Source of the DNA: Paraburkholderia humisilvae
Lineage (GTDB): Bacteria > Pseudomonadota > Gammaproteobacteria > Burkholderiales > Burkholderiaceae
Assembly (NCBI RefSeq): GCF_902859855.1
Contig: NZ_CADIKH010000009.1
Coordinates: 1 to 64,000 of the forward strand
Length of the DNA stretch: 64,000 bases
Direction of reading: 5' to 3'
Below, piece by piece: positions 7,687 to 16,912 of the stretch (its first letter is position 1; the number at the start of each line of letters is the position of its first letter). The position numbers were made by a program, and so were the translations under genes. The notes under the pieces were generated by a model. It saw only the letters and a list, made by a program, of their open reading frames with translations, ran no database searches and had not been told where the DNA came from.

Positions 7687-8458
7687 CGGTGCGGGAGAGA
7701 ACCCGCGAGAGGTTGCCTCAGAATGGGTGCGTGACGGACGGAACTGGGTTTGCCTTGCGGCCGAGGACCCGGTTCGGTGGATGCTTGGGAGGGAAGCCGG
7801 CGAGGTGAAGCGCAAGCTTGTCGCGGATGGGGTCGAGTATCGCCTGGTGCGAAATGGCTCACTGCTCGATTTTCTGGCTGCGATCCTGACTGGAACCGTG
7901 AGCGGCTATGGCACCGTCGTCATGCCGATTCCTGTCAGCGATTGCCTGATGGGCAGGACGGCTCGGGAGGTCCGCGCCGAATTCGGTGTGGATCTTCCCC
8001 GCGCGTGGGAAAGGATCATGGCGTGGTGCGACGGTTTCCAGATTGGACGTATCGAGGTCTTCGGCAGCGACGCTGGCCGGACGGGTTACGTTTCTCCGGA
8101 TGCGCCGCGCGGGATCGTGGCGGCGAATCGCGCGCTACGGTCGTCCGTTTCTGCCCGGGTGCTCTGGTTTGGCGCGATGGTCGGTGTTTCGTTCGGGATC
8201 GATCTGGAATCCGGGTTGACCGTGGGCGTTACGGATTCAGACCGGAGTGTGTGGATCGCTACGCGGCGTCCGGCCGAGATGATCGTCTGGCTGCTCGGCC
8301 TCGTGACGATGCGCGAGGTCGCTTTCGCCAATCCGTTGACCCAAGGCGACTGGCCCTCCTTTGTGGCTGGCGTGCTCGCCTCTCCCGCACAGTTGCACCC
8401 GGTTTGTGAGCGACGCCTTCCGGGGAGCACGGGCGAGAAGGAACAGTTCGGGCGATAG
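7667..8458 (+). CDS. Hypothetical protein coupled to the integrase
   Basis: The 263-residue protein is translated from an ATG inside the last codons of the integrase gene, preceded by GGAGGGATCG; the 20-bp overlap suggests translational coupling. There is no recognised domain. It has two moderately hydrophobic segments (about 65-85 and 160-175) but no clear signal peptide, and two Trp-containing acidic stretches near the N-terminus. Linkage to the integrase suggests an accessory role in the same process. Confidence 0.7.
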   Translation: MLLLSRDGAGENPREVASEWVRDGRNWVCLAAEDPVRWMLGREAGEVKRKLVADGVEYRLVRNGSLLDFLAAILTGTVSGYGTVVMPIPVSDCLMGRTAREVRAEFGVDLPRAWERIMAWCDGFQIGRIEVFGSDAGRTGYVSPDAPRGIVAANRALRSSVSARVLWFGAMVGVSFGIDLESGLTVGVTDSDRSVWIATRRPAEMIVWLLGLVTMREVAFANPLTQGDWPSFVAGVLASPAQLHPVCERRLPGSTGEKEQFGR

Positions 8459-9076
8459 GTTACCGTCCTCACGGCGAAGCGCCGCTCTAGCCGGGATACG
8501 TGGTGGATTGTTGCGTACTGCTCCGGAGGCTCGCGTAAGAACTCTCTAATGGATGCGGCAGTTTGCGCAATCTTCTGTCTCCGAATACCGTTATCAGGCC
8601 GGATTAGCGAAGTTTCGACCTGAAAGCGCTTCTTCCGGTCATCTCTTTCAGGTGTTTCCGGGTATTCACCCGGGATTTTCGAGACTGCACGCCCTGCATG
8701 CTGATCGCGGCACCGTACATCTGGTCACCATTGCACGCTGAGGAGAGGGATCGCCACGGATGTGCGCGAGGTCTGGAGACCGGCGACTCCTGCGATCGTG
8801 AATCACCTGATCCTCCGGGCTTCCACAAGCTCCGGGACATAAGGGAGCGGGCTGAAGCAAGCGGCGGCGTGAGACGCAACGGCGACAGAAAGCCGTAAAT
8901 GGCGGGAAACGCCCCGTGATAGGCGTCCATTCGGGATTTCTGTCTGGCGGCCCGCTCCATACACTGGCGTTTCAGCAACTCACAACCACTTTCCCGACGC
9001 CCCAGACAACGTGTTGTTGGACCTGATCCAGGGCGCTGCGAATCATCAACCGTTCAAACCGGACACAAGGATTCCC
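8459..9076. other. Intergenic region with two hairpins
   Basis: No gene is supported here. At 8620-8652, CCTGAAAG pairs with CTTTCAGG; near 8658-8675, CCGGGT and ACCCGG flank a 4-base loop and are followed by GATTTTCG. The second resembles a weak terminator. Confidence 0.4.
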
Positions 9077-9646
9077 ATGAAGAAACTCGCCTCCCTGATC
9101 TTCGCGACGTGCGCCGCTATCGCTACCGCAGCCCACGCGGAGGGAGCCGGTCAGTCGGCCATCCACCTGGCAGACTCGCCCAGCGTCGCGTTCATCGGCG
9201 ATTCAATCGACTGGAATGTGCATTTCGGCAAGGATGGCCGGGATATCGTTCTCAGCCCTCGCGCCTCAGTTGCGAACGAAACGAACATGATTTTCCTGAC
9301 GCCCGGTGGCCCGGCTGCGTACGACATCGCGAAGAACGGTGCCGCCACGCCTGACAATGATCGTCGGATCGTGCAAAACGGCGGCACGCTGGAACTCGCG
9401 CCGCGGCGGGTTTCCATTCTCGAACTGCCGGGTGAGATCACCAGGGTCGAAGCCTCGAGGTCGCTCAGGCTGCACATCATGGGCGAGGCCGATCATCGGT
9501 ATGTCGCGCTGAAATATCTGCCGTTCCATGACTCGCGCATCAAGGAAACGGGCCGCCTGACCGTCACGACAGATTCCGGAACGTATTCGTTCGACGTGGC
9601 GGTCGGCGCCGGAGCGCCGGTGTACCGCCTGGCAACCCCGATCTGA
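9077..9646 (+). CDS. Exported hypothetical protein
   Basis: The 189-residue protein has a clean signal peptide (MKKLASLIFATCAAIATAAHA, cleavage after AHA) and an AAGGA ribosome-binding site before the ATG at 9077. The mature part looks all-beta, with alternating polar and hydrophobic residues and the motifs ETNMIFLTPGG and RYVALKYLPFHD. That is compatible with a periplasmic beta-sandwich such as a conjugation (TrbG/VirB9-like) or pilus accessory protein, but no specific family is recognised. The next gene starts immediately after its stop. Confidence 0.72.
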   Translation: MKKLASLIFATCAAIATAAHAEGAGQSAIHLADSPSVAFIGDSIDWNVHFGKDGRDIVLSPRASVANETNMIFLTPGGPAAYDIAKNGAATPDNDRRIVQNGGTLELAPRRVSILELPGEITRVEASRSLRLHIMGEADHRYVALKYLPFHDSRIKETGRLTVTTDSGTYSFDVAVGAGAPVYRLATPI

Positions 9647-10144
9647 TTGAGCAACGTTCGTCAGGTAATGATCCACCAGCAAGCCGCGTCAGTGGTGTCA
9701 CGCCCGCTTGAACCAGATCCGTTCGCGTCTGATCTCGCTGCTGTCATCCTCGGCAAGCGTATCGAAACGGACCACCGCGATTACAACGCGTTGCTCGCCC
9801 GCCTGCGCGGCGCCGGCAGGCCGGTCGAACTGGCGTTCTATGGCCCGGATGCAGCGACCGCGGGCTGCGTGATCGAAGCGGTCGCAGACGTGAACCTGCG
9901 GGCTATCCCGGCTTTCCGGATACTCAGCCGCATCGCAAGCCTCAAGCGACGTCAGTCCGCTTCGCTGTCCGCGGATATGGCACGGTTCGATCCGGCCAGG
10001 CTGGGAGGGCGTGGTGCCGCCGGCCGCCAGCGCGATCGTGCCCGCTCGGCCGAGCAGCGTCTGTTGCTGGCGAATCGGATCCGTCGGCTGACCGCGGAGC
10101 TCGAGCGGCGCGAGAAGATCGGGCAGGGACAGGCGGAAGGCTGA
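9647..10144 (+). CDS. Hypothetical protein, cotranscribed with the exported protein
   Basis: The 165-residue protein starts with TTG at 9647, directly after the previous stop; ATG at 9668 is an alternative. It contains a compact alpha/beta half (VELAFYGPDAATAG) and a basic helical C-terminus with many Arg (LLLANRIRRLTAELERREK), probably a coiled coil or nucleic-acid-binding helix. No family is recognised. Confidence 0.6.
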   Translation: MSNVRQVMIHQQAASVVSRPLEPDPFASDLAAVILGKRIETDHRDYNALLARLRGAGRPVELAFYGPDAATAGCVIEAVADVNLRAIPAFRILSRIASLKRRQSASLSADMARFDPARLGGRGAAGRQRDRARSAEQRLLLANRIRRLTAELERREKIGQGQAEG

Positions 10145-10232
10145 CGTCGGCGGGCCGGGTGATGGCCGGCCTTGCGGGGCGGAGTTCCCTGGCGTGAGGT
10201 GAATTGCGGGTCGCGGGTCCTGACAGGATGCG

Positions 10233-11222
10233 TCAGAAGTGGTGAAGGAGCCGCAGCGCCACGACGCCGACGCCCAGCCAGATTACGAGTGGCGCGAAGG
10301 CTCCGGAAAGCGTTGCGGCAAGGAAGGGCAGCCGCGAGGCCCGTCGCGATGACGCGGCATATTCCCGTGCCCGGTGGATAGTCGCGGTGACCGTGTTTCG
10401 CACCAGCTCGTCCGGTTCCGTCTGTACGTCCCAACCGGAATACCACGCCATGTCCGAGTTGTGGATCTCGCCCACGAAAAGCGAGACTTCGTCCGTGTTG
10501 GCAAGCCTTGCGCGCTCGACGGCGTACTCGAGCATGTGGATGCTACGCAGCGGTATGTTGATGTACGGCTCGATGCGCGCCAGCCAGAACCAGTCGTTAT
10601 CCGGAAAGACCGGCCCGGCGAACCTGCCGGTCCGCCGGCGCCGACGGCAGTTCTCGACGAGATACGCATGCGGCGGCAGGAACCCGGCGACGCGGCGGCG
10701 CTCATCGGGGGAGAGCAGGTGAAAGGCCGGGGAGCCGCCGATATCCTGCAGGCGTCGCACGCCGCCGGCGCCGAAGCGATCGGTGAGCGTGCGGCGTTCG
10801 CGTCTGGCTTGCCAGACAACGCGGGCAAACCGCCATGGCATGAGCGACGCCGCGATCTGCGTCATGAACGCGTCGCGCAGCGGGAATTCGAGCCAGTCAT
10901 CCATTTCCACGTCGAGACCTTCGTACAGCCGCCTGAACTGCGTCTCACCGAACCGCAGACCGGGCGCGGCCCTGATCGTCCGATTGACGAACTCCCGGTA
11001 TTGCCGGTTCGTTCCTCCCCTCAGTCCATGCAGTACGCCGTACACGTGGCACTGCACACCCCGGTATGTGAAGCTGACGGCGTCGAGTTGTCCCGGTAGC
11101 GGCTGGCTGCCGCCGAGCAGGTCATTCACGGCCACGTAATGTCCGGACGGAGTGTGTTGCGCAAGGTGCGGGTCGCTGTGCATGGTGAAGATGGCTTGGG
11201 AAGGAATGTGGCCAGACGGCAT
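10233..11222 (-). CDS. Hypothetical protein with a C-terminal membrane anchor
   Basis: The 329-residue protein ends in one hydrophobic segment (about 20 residues, GAFAPLVIWLGVGVVALRLL) that would tail-anchor it in the inner membrane. The body is basic with Trp- and Arg-rich stretches and an FVGEIHNSDMAWYSG motif. I chose ATG at 11222, preceded by AGGAAG inside the palindrome at 11227-11243; ATG at 11183 is the alternative if transcription starts from that palindrome. The gene is divergent from 11334. No family is recognised. Confidence 0.65.
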   Translation of the reverse strand: MPSGHIPSQAIFTMHSDPHLAQHTPSGHYVAVNDLLGGSQPLPGQLDAVSFTYRGVQCHVYGVLHGLRGGTNRQYREFVNRTIRAAPGLRFGETQFRRLYEGLDVEMDDWLEFPLRDAFMTQIAASLMPWRFARVVWQARRERRTLTDRFGAGGVRRLQDIGGSPAFHLLSPDERRRVAGFLPPHAYLVENCRRRRRTGRFAGPVFPDNDWFWLARIEPYINIPLRSIHMLEYAVERARLANTDEVSLFVGEIHNSDMAWYSGWDVQTEPDELVRNTVTATIHRAREYAASSRRASRLPFLAATLSGAFAPLVIWLGVGVVALRLLHHF

Positions 11223-11226
11223 ATAT

Positions 11227-11257
11227 ACTTCCTGACAGGAAGCGGTATGTGCAGGAT
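11227..11257 (+). promoter_or_regulatory. Palindromic operator with overlapping promoter, divergent region
   Basis: ACTTCCTGACAGGAAGC is a 17-bp palindrome with one mismatch at its end. TTCCTG (11229-11234) lies 17 bp from CAGGAT (11252-11257), a weak -10 for the gene at 11334. On the other strand the same element supplies AGGAAG before the ATG of the leftward gene. Confidence 0.6.
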
Positions 11258-11333
11258 AACCGATGCGCCTGCTGGCTGGCGTGTGGGGGGCTCGCTTCAC
11301 GCAGGATTGCGCAACCGAAACCACGGAGAACCC

Positions 11334-11897
11334 ATGCCAACGCCATCAGAAAATCCTGCCGGGAACGACAGCCTGTTCTCGCTTGCGCTCTACGCGCGGT
11401 GCGAGTCAGCGCTTATGTGGTTACTCGTGACCGCCGGTGAAGTCGGCTCTCCCGCCTTCAACCTGCACCGGCGCAATGCGTTTGATGCCGCCATGCGCGC
11501 CGGGTACCTCTACGCGGATGAGTCACAGCCGCTCCTGTTGCAGGACAACTGCGAGGTCATCGATGCGTGGGAGTACGGCGTGGCCTTGCGCCAGCGCGAG
11601 CAGCAGGACGCGCAGCGGCTGAACGGGCAGGAGCGGCGTGCTGCGCTCGCTGCCGCGAAGGACTGGGATGCACTGGGCTATCCGCATCCCGAAGCAATCC
11701 TCGCCGGTCTGCGGGCCGGCAGGCACCTGTGCGTCGCCGGCCACGAACTCTATCCGGATGGGGAATGCGTGTTTTTCGAGAACCCGTACAACGTGCCGGG
11801 CGCGTTCGGTGACCTCCGCGACCTCACGGTTGCCCACGTTGAGGAGTTCCTGACCGACATGGCAAGGGGCGTAGAGTGGGGGCTGGTGCCGCACTGA
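11334..11897 (+). CDS. Hypothetical protein, paralogue of the gene at 22741
   Basis: This 187-residue soluble protein is clearly homologous to the product of 22741-23355. Shared stretches are LFSLAL-ARxESALMWLL, HRRxAFxxAxRAGYLYADE, a Trp-Asp/Tyr-A-LG-P-PE-IL segment and LYPxGxxVFFxNP with a final LT-A-xEFLT-MARG. There is no catalytic signature I recognise. The ribosome-binding site GGAG precedes the ATG. The Cys pair seen in the paralogue (CHVCGH) is reduced here to a single Cys (CVAGH), so any metal site is not conserved. Confidence 0.72.
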   Translation: MPTPSENPAGNDSLFSLALYARCESALMWLLVTAGEVGSPAFNLHRRNAFDAAMRAGYLYADESQPLLLQDNCEVIDAWEYGVALRQREQQDAQRLNGQERRAALAAAKDWDALGYPHPEAILAGLRAGRHLCVAGHELYPDGECVFFENPYNVPGAFGDLRDLTVAHVEEFLTDMARGVEWGLVPH

Positions 11898-11996
11898 ACC
11901 GCGTCGGCGCCGGCGTCGAGGACTGGAAAATCCTGTACCTTCCGGCATGATGAACTGGATGTCGCTACGGCGGCCATTCTACGGAGAGGAACGACG

Positions 11997-12221
11997 ATGA
12001 AACGGTTGGCGGATGGCGAACGCAGGGAGATTAAGGCATCGCGCAACTGGTCGATGCTCAAAAACCGCCATTTCAAGGTCGAAGCCGAGCGCATCGATAG
12101 TGATACGCCCTGCATCCATGTGACATTGGGGGATTGCACCGCCGCACTCACCGATGTCGAGGCCCTCGACCTGATTGAACGGCTTCAAACTGCCATCAGC
12201 GTCTTGCCGACCAGCAAATGA
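11997..12221 (+). CDS. Small hypothetical protein, 74 residues
   Basis: It starts with ATG after GGAGAGGAACGACG. The protein begins MKRLADGERREIKASRNW and ends with a helix (DVEALDLIERLQTAISVLP). Charge and hydrophobicity look like a small folded protein. No family is recognised. Confidence 0.6.
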   Translation: MKRLADGERREIKASRNWSMLKNRHFKVEAERIDSDTPCIHVTLGDCTAALTDVEALDLIERLQTAISVLPTSK

Positions 12222-12430
12222 AAGCCGCTGCCGCTTGAGCGATGTGCTTGATCTGGCGGTCGCCGCACGCGGGCAGCTTCCGTTGTGTTGAGGTTTTTCG
12301 CAGCCATTCACCGGGTACAAGTTGCCTGATATGCTATTCGCAATTCACCAGTTGCAGGGTACTTGCACCCGACGCTGAACAGGCCGCGATGTCAGGCGCT
12401 CTAGACATATCGGGTTACGTACCATAAGGA

Positions 12431-12453
12431 AGCCGCGGAAACGCGGCTTTTTT
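12431..12453 (+). terminator. Rho-independent terminator
   Basis: AGCCGCG and CGCGGCT form a perfect stem around a GAAA loop, followed by six T. It closes the 11334-12221 transcription unit and insulates the next promoter. Confidence 0.85.
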
Positions 12454-12542
12454 GTTGCTGGCCGACGTGCCGCGTGCATCCCACAGTTTTCTGCGCAAGT
12501 CTCGCTTCCCCGGAAAGGCTACCCTGATAGCCTCCCATTGTG

Positions 12543-12573
12543 GCTTCCTGATAGGAAGTGCCCCCCATAGAAT
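12543..12573 (+). promoter_or_regulatory. Recurrent palindrome and promoter of the FtsH-like gene
   Basis: GCTTCCTGATAGGAAGT is the palindrome. TTCCTG (12545-12550) is 17 bp from TAGAAT (12568-12573). It is the same arrangement as at 16913, including the exact -10 sequence. Confidence 0.7.
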
Positions 12574-12741
12574 GAGCAGCTGCATGGCAGAAACAGGTCG
12601 ATGACCAGCCTGCCGCGCCGTCCGCGTGTCCGTGCGTCAGTGTCGCTCGCGGCACACGCGATGCGCCGCAATCCTGTCCGTGCTTGCGGATTGCCCGAAG
12701 CACGGGATTGTGAAAATTCCCGGTTGGAGTGGAAGGAACGC

Positions 12742-14658
12742 ATGAAAACGACACGTAAGTGCCCCCGGCCGCGTTTGGCTCGATATGCTGCGGCTACGGT
12801 GGCCGCAGTGGTGCTTTGCGCTGCCGTCAGCCTCACGGTCAAGCGACACGAGGCGCACCGGAACGACGCGAGGAGCGTTGCTCTCAGCGGCGTTGCCGGC
12901 GAGATGCGCAAGGACGCATCGCCCTGGGCGGATCGTCAGAAAGACGCGTCGCAACTGCTTCTCGATCTGGACAGGCGCGATGTCGCCGCGATCGGCATCC
13001 GGCGCGACGCGATTCTGGTGTCGACCGTTCACGGTGACCAATACTACGTGGCTGATGACAACGGCGCGTTGGCAAATCTGCTACTGAACCGCGCGTTCAA
13101 ACAGGGAACTATTCCACCGTGGCAACTGGTCTGGCTACGGGACGCCGATGTGCGTACCGGACTCGGACAGGCGGCTTACGTGATGGGAGAAGTGCGCGCG
13201 ACAATAGCTTTTTTCCTCCCGATGCTGCTGATCGGTGGTCTTTTCTGGTTCGTGCGCCGTGAAATGACCGGCGGTGCGCAACTGCTCAGGAAGTCTCCGA
13301 AGCTCCGGTTCGACGACGTGATCGGCGCGGGTGAAGCGAAAGCCGCGCTGGCCGACGTACGCGCGTGGCTCACCGAACCGGCGCAGTTCAAGGACATAGG
13401 CGCACGCGCACCGTGCGGCGTTCTGATGACGGGCGGGCCGGGCGTTGGCAAGACACGGCTCGCGCAGGCGCTGGCGGGTGAATGCGGTGCGAACTTCATC
13501 GCGATCACCGGCGGCTACTTCAGCTCGAAGTATTACGGCGTCGGTATCCAGAAGGTGAAGCGTCTGTTCGAGCTTGCGCGCAAGCACGCGCCGACTGTCA
13601 TCTTCATTGACGAAGCCGACGGTCTGGGCAAGCGTACCGATACCGGCAGCGGCCCGACTGAAGCGGAAAGCAACCGCATCCTCAATGAGCTGCTCGCCCA
13701 GATGGACGGCTTTGCGTCGAACGAGGGCGTCATCGTCGTCGCCGCGACGAATCATCCGGACAACATCGACGAGGCGCTGCGGCGCCACGGCCGCTTTGAC
13801 CGGACAGTCCAGGTGCAGCTGCCCGGCGTCGAGGACCGTGCGAAGATCCTCAAATTCTATGCCTCGAACCTGAAGACGAGCGCCGCAGGCATTGATTTCG
13901 ACCAGCTCGCGCGATTGACCACGGGTCTGTCGCCGGCGACGCTTTCGATGATAGTGAACCAGGCGGGTCTTGTCGCGCGCAAAGCCGGGGAGAGCGAAGT
14001 ATGCGCAGAGCACTTTGTCGAGGCGGTCAAGATCGCTCGCATTGGCGACATCAACGGCGCAGAGCGTGTACTGACAGATGAGGAGCGCAGGCGCATCGCT
14101 GTTCATGAGGCCGGGCACGGTCTCGTCGCGGCGTTACTCGACACCGGAATACTCGAGGAAGTCACGATCCTGCCGCGCGGCGGCGCGCTGGGCGTCGCGT
14201 TGATCACGAAGAAACGGGACAAATACCTGTATAGCGAGACCGAAATGCGCAATGAGGTTCAGGTGCTGCTCGGCGGGCGAAACGCGGAACTGCTGATGCT
14301 CGATGAGGCGTCGAGCGGCGCGGCACAGGATCTTCAGGAAGCGTCCCGCATCAGTCTCGACATGGTTTCAACGCACGGCTTCAACGCCGATGGCAATCTG
14401 TTCAGCCTCTCGTCCCTGCCGCAGCAGGTTGCCGGTTTGCAGTTGAAGACGTCCATTGCCCAGGCGAACGTGCTGCTGCAGGAACTGAACGAAGCCTGTT
14501 TCGCCCTGTTGCGCTCGAACAGGCCGGTGCTGGATGCGATCGCCGACCAGTTGCTGGCGGCCGAAACGGTGCCGGGTGAAACGGTCTATCGATTGCTTCG
14601 CGAACATGCGGCAGCCGTCGCAAGGAGCAACGCACTGGCCGAAGAAGTCGCCGTATAG
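12742..14658 (+). CDS. ftsH-like: FtsH-like membrane AAA+ zinc metalloprotease
   Basis: The 638-residue protein is about as long as E. coli FtsH (644). It has a transmembrane helix at 13-33, a short periplasmic domain, and a second helix at 153-171. The AAA module follows, with Walker A GGPGVGKT (231-238), pore loop YYGVG (264-268), Walker B IFIDEAD (287-293) and RHGRFDR (348-354). The peptidase part has HEAGH (455-459) and a likely third zinc ligand, D530. All catalytic residues are present. The ATG at 12742 has GGAAGG upstream; the longer frame from 12601 is rejected. FtsH degrades membrane and regulatory proteins; why a plasmid carries its own copy is unknown. The pore loop is Tyr-Tyr where FtsH has Phe-Val, and the protein is divergent from housekeeping FtsH. 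Confidence 0.88.
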   Translation: MKTTRKCPRPRLARYAAATVAAVVLCAAVSLTVKRHEAHRNDARSVALSGVAGEMRKDASPWADRQKDASQLLLDLDRRDVAAIGIRRDAILVSTVHGDQYYVADDNGALANLLLNRAFKQGTIPPWQLVWLRDADVRTGLGQAAYVMGEVRATIAFFLPMLLIGGLFWFVRREMTGGAQLLRKSPKLRFDDVIGAGEAKAALADVRAWLTEPAQFKDIGARAPCGVLMTGGPGVGKTRLAQALAGECGANFIAITGGYFSSKYYGVGIQKVKRLFELARKHAPTVIFIDEADGLGKRTDTGSGPTEAESNRILNELLAQMDGFASNEGVIVVAATNHPDNIDEALRRHGRFDRTVQVQLPGVEDRAKILKFYASNLKTSAAGIDFDQLARLTTGLSPATLSMIVNQAGLVARKAGESEVCAEHFVEAVKIARIGDINGAERVLTDEERRRIAVHEAGHGLVAALLDTGILEEVTILPRGGALGVALITKKRDKYLYSETEMRNEVQVLLGGRNAELLMLDEASSGAAQDLQEASRISLDMVSTHGFNADGNLFSLSSLPQQVAGLQLKTSIAQANVLLQELNEACFALLRSNRPVLDAIADQLLAAETVPGETVYRLLREHAAAVARSNALAEEVAV

Positions 14659-14685
14659 ATCCTTGTGGTTCGCTGCAGGCAAGGT

Positions 14686-14707
14686 GCTCCCGATGCGGTA
14701 CGGGAGC
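14686..14707 (+). terminator. Hairpin after the FtsH-like gene
   Basis: GCTCCCG and CGGGAGC form a perfect 7-bp stem with an 8-base loop, 27 bp after the stop codon. It lacks a clear T run, so it is a weak or Rho-assisted terminator at best. Confidence 0.45.
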
Positions 14708-14852
14708 GTTGCGTGTAAATCCCGACTGGATGCGTCAGAGGCAATGGCGGCCCCGCACGGGCGGTGGCCAAGCTGGCAACGATGACTGGCTGCGATGACT
14801 GGAATGGCGCGCGCGTTTCGGCATCATGGTCGGGCCATGGAGAATCAGAAAA

Positions 14853-14990
14853 ATGAAATCGATCTGCATAGCCTTCAGCGTTGCCACAACGACCTGCCAG
14901 TTCACGGTGTACGCGCGGGTTCTTGACGAAGCCCGTGCCATTGCCGAGGGATATCGGCGCTCAGGAGGCGAGAAAGGTGCTTGTCCGTAG
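14853..14990 (+). CDS. Possible small protein, 45 residues
   Basis: ATG at 14853 follows GGAG (10-base spacing). The peptide (MKSICIAFSVATTTCQFTVY, then VLDEARAIAEGYRRSGGEK) looks like a strand followed by an amphipathic helix. It is too short to place in a family. Confidence 0.4.
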   Translation: MKSICIAFSVATTTCQFTVYARVLDEARAIAEGYRRSGGEKGACP

Positions 14991-15009
14991 AGGAAAGACC
15001 GACTCAACG

Positions 15010-15162
15010 ATGGCGCCAGAGGACGAAGTGGCGTACCTGCTGCGCTATGCGTACCCCCAGCCGGAGTTGCCACCCGTCAGTTGCGAAACGCAAGCGGCCC
15101 ATCCAGTCCGACCTGCCCTGAGAAACGCAGCTGACCAGGTTCCGGTGAGAGGTCAAGCATGA
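15010..15162 (+). CDS. Small hypothetical protein, 50 residues, coupled to the next gene
   Basis: The ATG at 15010 follows AGAGGAAAG. The stop overlaps the next start in an ATGA arrangement, a typical sign of translational coupling that supports this as a real gene. The N-terminus (MAPEDEVAYLLRYAYPQPEL) is protein-like. Confidence 0.5.
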   Translation: MAPEDEVAYLLRYAYPQPELPPVSCETQAAHPVRPALRNAADQVPVRGQA

Positions 15163-15461
15163 TCATTCACCGGTATTCGGACGGCTCCGAAGGTTACCAG
15201 TACGCGCCTGGCGACCGCGTCATTGTCGAACGGACCATCCATGGAGGCTGGTTCAACTACGGCCCGACGCGCGCAGAGCGTTGCACCGTGCGCCGGCTCT
15301 CGACCCCGGAGAACTGGCGGACAGGCGTGATGGATATCCACTATTCCGACGAGTGGGGCTGCGCATCCTGCTATCCCTGGATGATCAGACCGCACGCCGA
15401 TACCTTGCGGGCTGCGACGATCCTCGTTGAGGAACAGGCCGAATCGGTCGCAGCGGTATAA
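15159..15461 (+). CDS. Hypothetical protein, 100 residues
   Basis: A small, Trp/Tyr-rich protein (YAPGDRVIVERTIHGGWFNYG, later DEWGCASCYPWMIRPHADT). The N-terminal half resembles a small SH3-like or tudor-like beta barrel, and a CxxC pair sits near the end. The start overlaps the preceding stop by 4 bp. No named family is recognised. Confidence 0.65.
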   Translation: MIIHRYSDGSEGYQYAPGDRVIVERTIHGGWFNYGPTRAERCTVRRLSTPENWRTGVMDIHYSDEWGCASCYPWMIRPHADTLRAATILVEEQAESVAAV

Positions 15462-15475
15462 GCGCGGCACAACGG

Positions 15476-16834
15476 ATGAACGAATCAGGCGGAATAAACG
15501 ACATGAACGACATGAACGACATCAACGAACAGGACATCGCACAGATCCTGAAGGCCTACCGGAGCGCGATCGTGTCGCTCGAGTGCGCGGCGCAGTGGGT
15601 CGAGAAGGCTGGCGATCCGAGGGCCGCCGCGGCTGAAATCAGGGCGGCGCTCAAGCTGCTGAACGAGGCCGGCCTTGATACGAGGATTGCCCGGATACCG
15701 GAAAGGAAACAGCGCGACGCCGCTGCCCCTGACGATAGCCTGGGCGGGTCGGACGATCAGCCCGACTACCAGGCCGCTTTCCGGCGCGTGTGCGCGGACA
15801 TGGGCGCCATCAGTGCGTTGCTCGGTGTCGGTGATTATCCCGGTATCGATCGCATCCTTCGCGAGATCACGGAGTTGCACCTGAAGAGCAGGACTGGTTC
15901 GATTCCGGAAGGGTGGAGACCGATGCCCGAAGTGATCAGTCCGGAAATGATCCAGGCGGCGCTCGCGGTGGTCTGGCCGGCGCTCTACCGGGATTCGGTC
16001 TATCGGGACGGCGACGGGCCGAACCTGAAGAACGAGACCATGAAGCGCGTTGAACGGATCATCGACCAGTACAACGCCTTGATGGCTGCAGCTCCCCAGC
16101 CGAACATCAACGCTCAACCGGACCCGTCGTCGGCAGGCAATCTCCCGAAAGGCACCGCACAGGAAAGGCTGGACACCGCGCTGGCGCGGTACGACGCCCT
16201 GATGGCATCGGTGGAGGGCTGCACTGACGGCGGCTGCGTGATCCGGCGGCCGGCGGGGATGCACACCAATGGCGGATGCCGCTGTACGCGGGCTGCGCAC
16301 AAGATGCAACGCGCGATGCACGCGGCGAAGGATCTGCGTACCGCTGTCGCCGCGCTTGCCGTGCAGGTATCCGCCGGCGCGGTCTCTGCTGGTCTGGAGG
16401 ACGAGGCGATTCTCGCGCCGTTCATCGAGAGCGGCGCGTTCCACCGCGGCGTTGGTGGTGCTGTAGAGGGCGGAAAGGTCGAGGGTTCGGACTACAGGGA
16501 AGAAATCCTGTCGAGCGTGGCCAGGCTGATCAGCGTCGCACAGCAACCCGCGGGCGCAGCGAGCGACGCACAGGCCGTCCGCGCCATCGAGATCGCCGAC
16601 CAGAGCATGGTCGAGCTGCTGCGCTCGCACGCGGTGCGCTTTGATGCGCTCACGCCGGCATTTGGCCTGTCGACCGAAGACGGTACCGAAGTGGCGACGC
16701 TCGAGGAAGCCGACCCGGCCATCCAGGAGGCGTTCGAGTGGCTTCAGTCGCGCGGCCTGGCCGAGCTCCTCGAGGAGACCACCGGCACATGCATCCTTCT
16801 CAAGGGGCACGCGCTGGAATTCCTGAACGCCTGA
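15476..16834 (+). CDS. Hypothetical protein, 452 residues, Ala-rich
   Basis: The protein starts with a repeated M-N-D motif from ATGAACGAC direct repeats, so the exact start (15476 or 15503) is unclear. It is largely helical and Ala-rich. A central Cys/His cluster (CTDGGC, about 20 residues later GGCRCTRAAHKM) could bind zinc. The EVISPEMIQAALAVVWPALY segment is a phage-style motif. It lies directly upstream of the palindrome promoter at 16913. Its general build (helical N-terminal part, long Ala-rich body) resembles the products of 18085 and 61487. Confidence 0.65.
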   Translation: MNESGGINDMNDMNDINEQDIAQILKAYRSAIVSLECAAQWVEKAGDPRAAAAEIRAALKLLNEAGLDTRIARIPERKQRDAAAPDDSLGGSDDQPDYQAAFRRVCADMGAISALLGVGDYPGIDRILREITELHLKSRTGSIPEGWRPMPEVISPEMIQAALAVVWPALYRDSVYRDGDGPNLKNETMKRVERIIDQYNALMAAAPQPNINAQPDPSSAGNLPKGTAQERLDTALARYDALMASVEGCTDGGCVIRRPAGMHTNGGCRCTRAAHKMQRAMHAAKDLRTAVAALAVQVSAGAVSAGLEDEAILAPFIESGAFHRGVGGAVEGGKVEGSDYREEILSSVARLISVAQQPAGAASDAQAVRAIEIADQSMVELLRSHAVRFDALTPAFGLSTEDGTEVATLEEADPAIQEAFEWLQSRGLAELLEETTGTCILLKGHALEFLNA

Positions 16835-16912
16835 GCAGACCCCCCCTGCAGGACCTCACTTCGTCACAGCGCAGGCACCCGGCACCGCAGAATAGGCAAA
16901 AAAGTCGAAAAT

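Noticed and set aside
8600..8700. Attachment site or origin of transfer in the 8.5-9 kb gap
   Set aside because: Only ordinary hairpins; no repeat matching another place in the window and no relaxase gene nearby.
13135..14118. 327-residue minus-strand frame opposite the FtsH-like gene
   Set aside because: Antisense shadow of a high-GC gene with full catalytic motifs on the other strand.
15485..16810. 441-residue minus-strand frame opposite the 15476 gene
   Set aside because: Long because of GC-rich codons; composition (Arg, His, Pro) is shadow-like and its ribosome-binding site is poor. Kept as second choice only.
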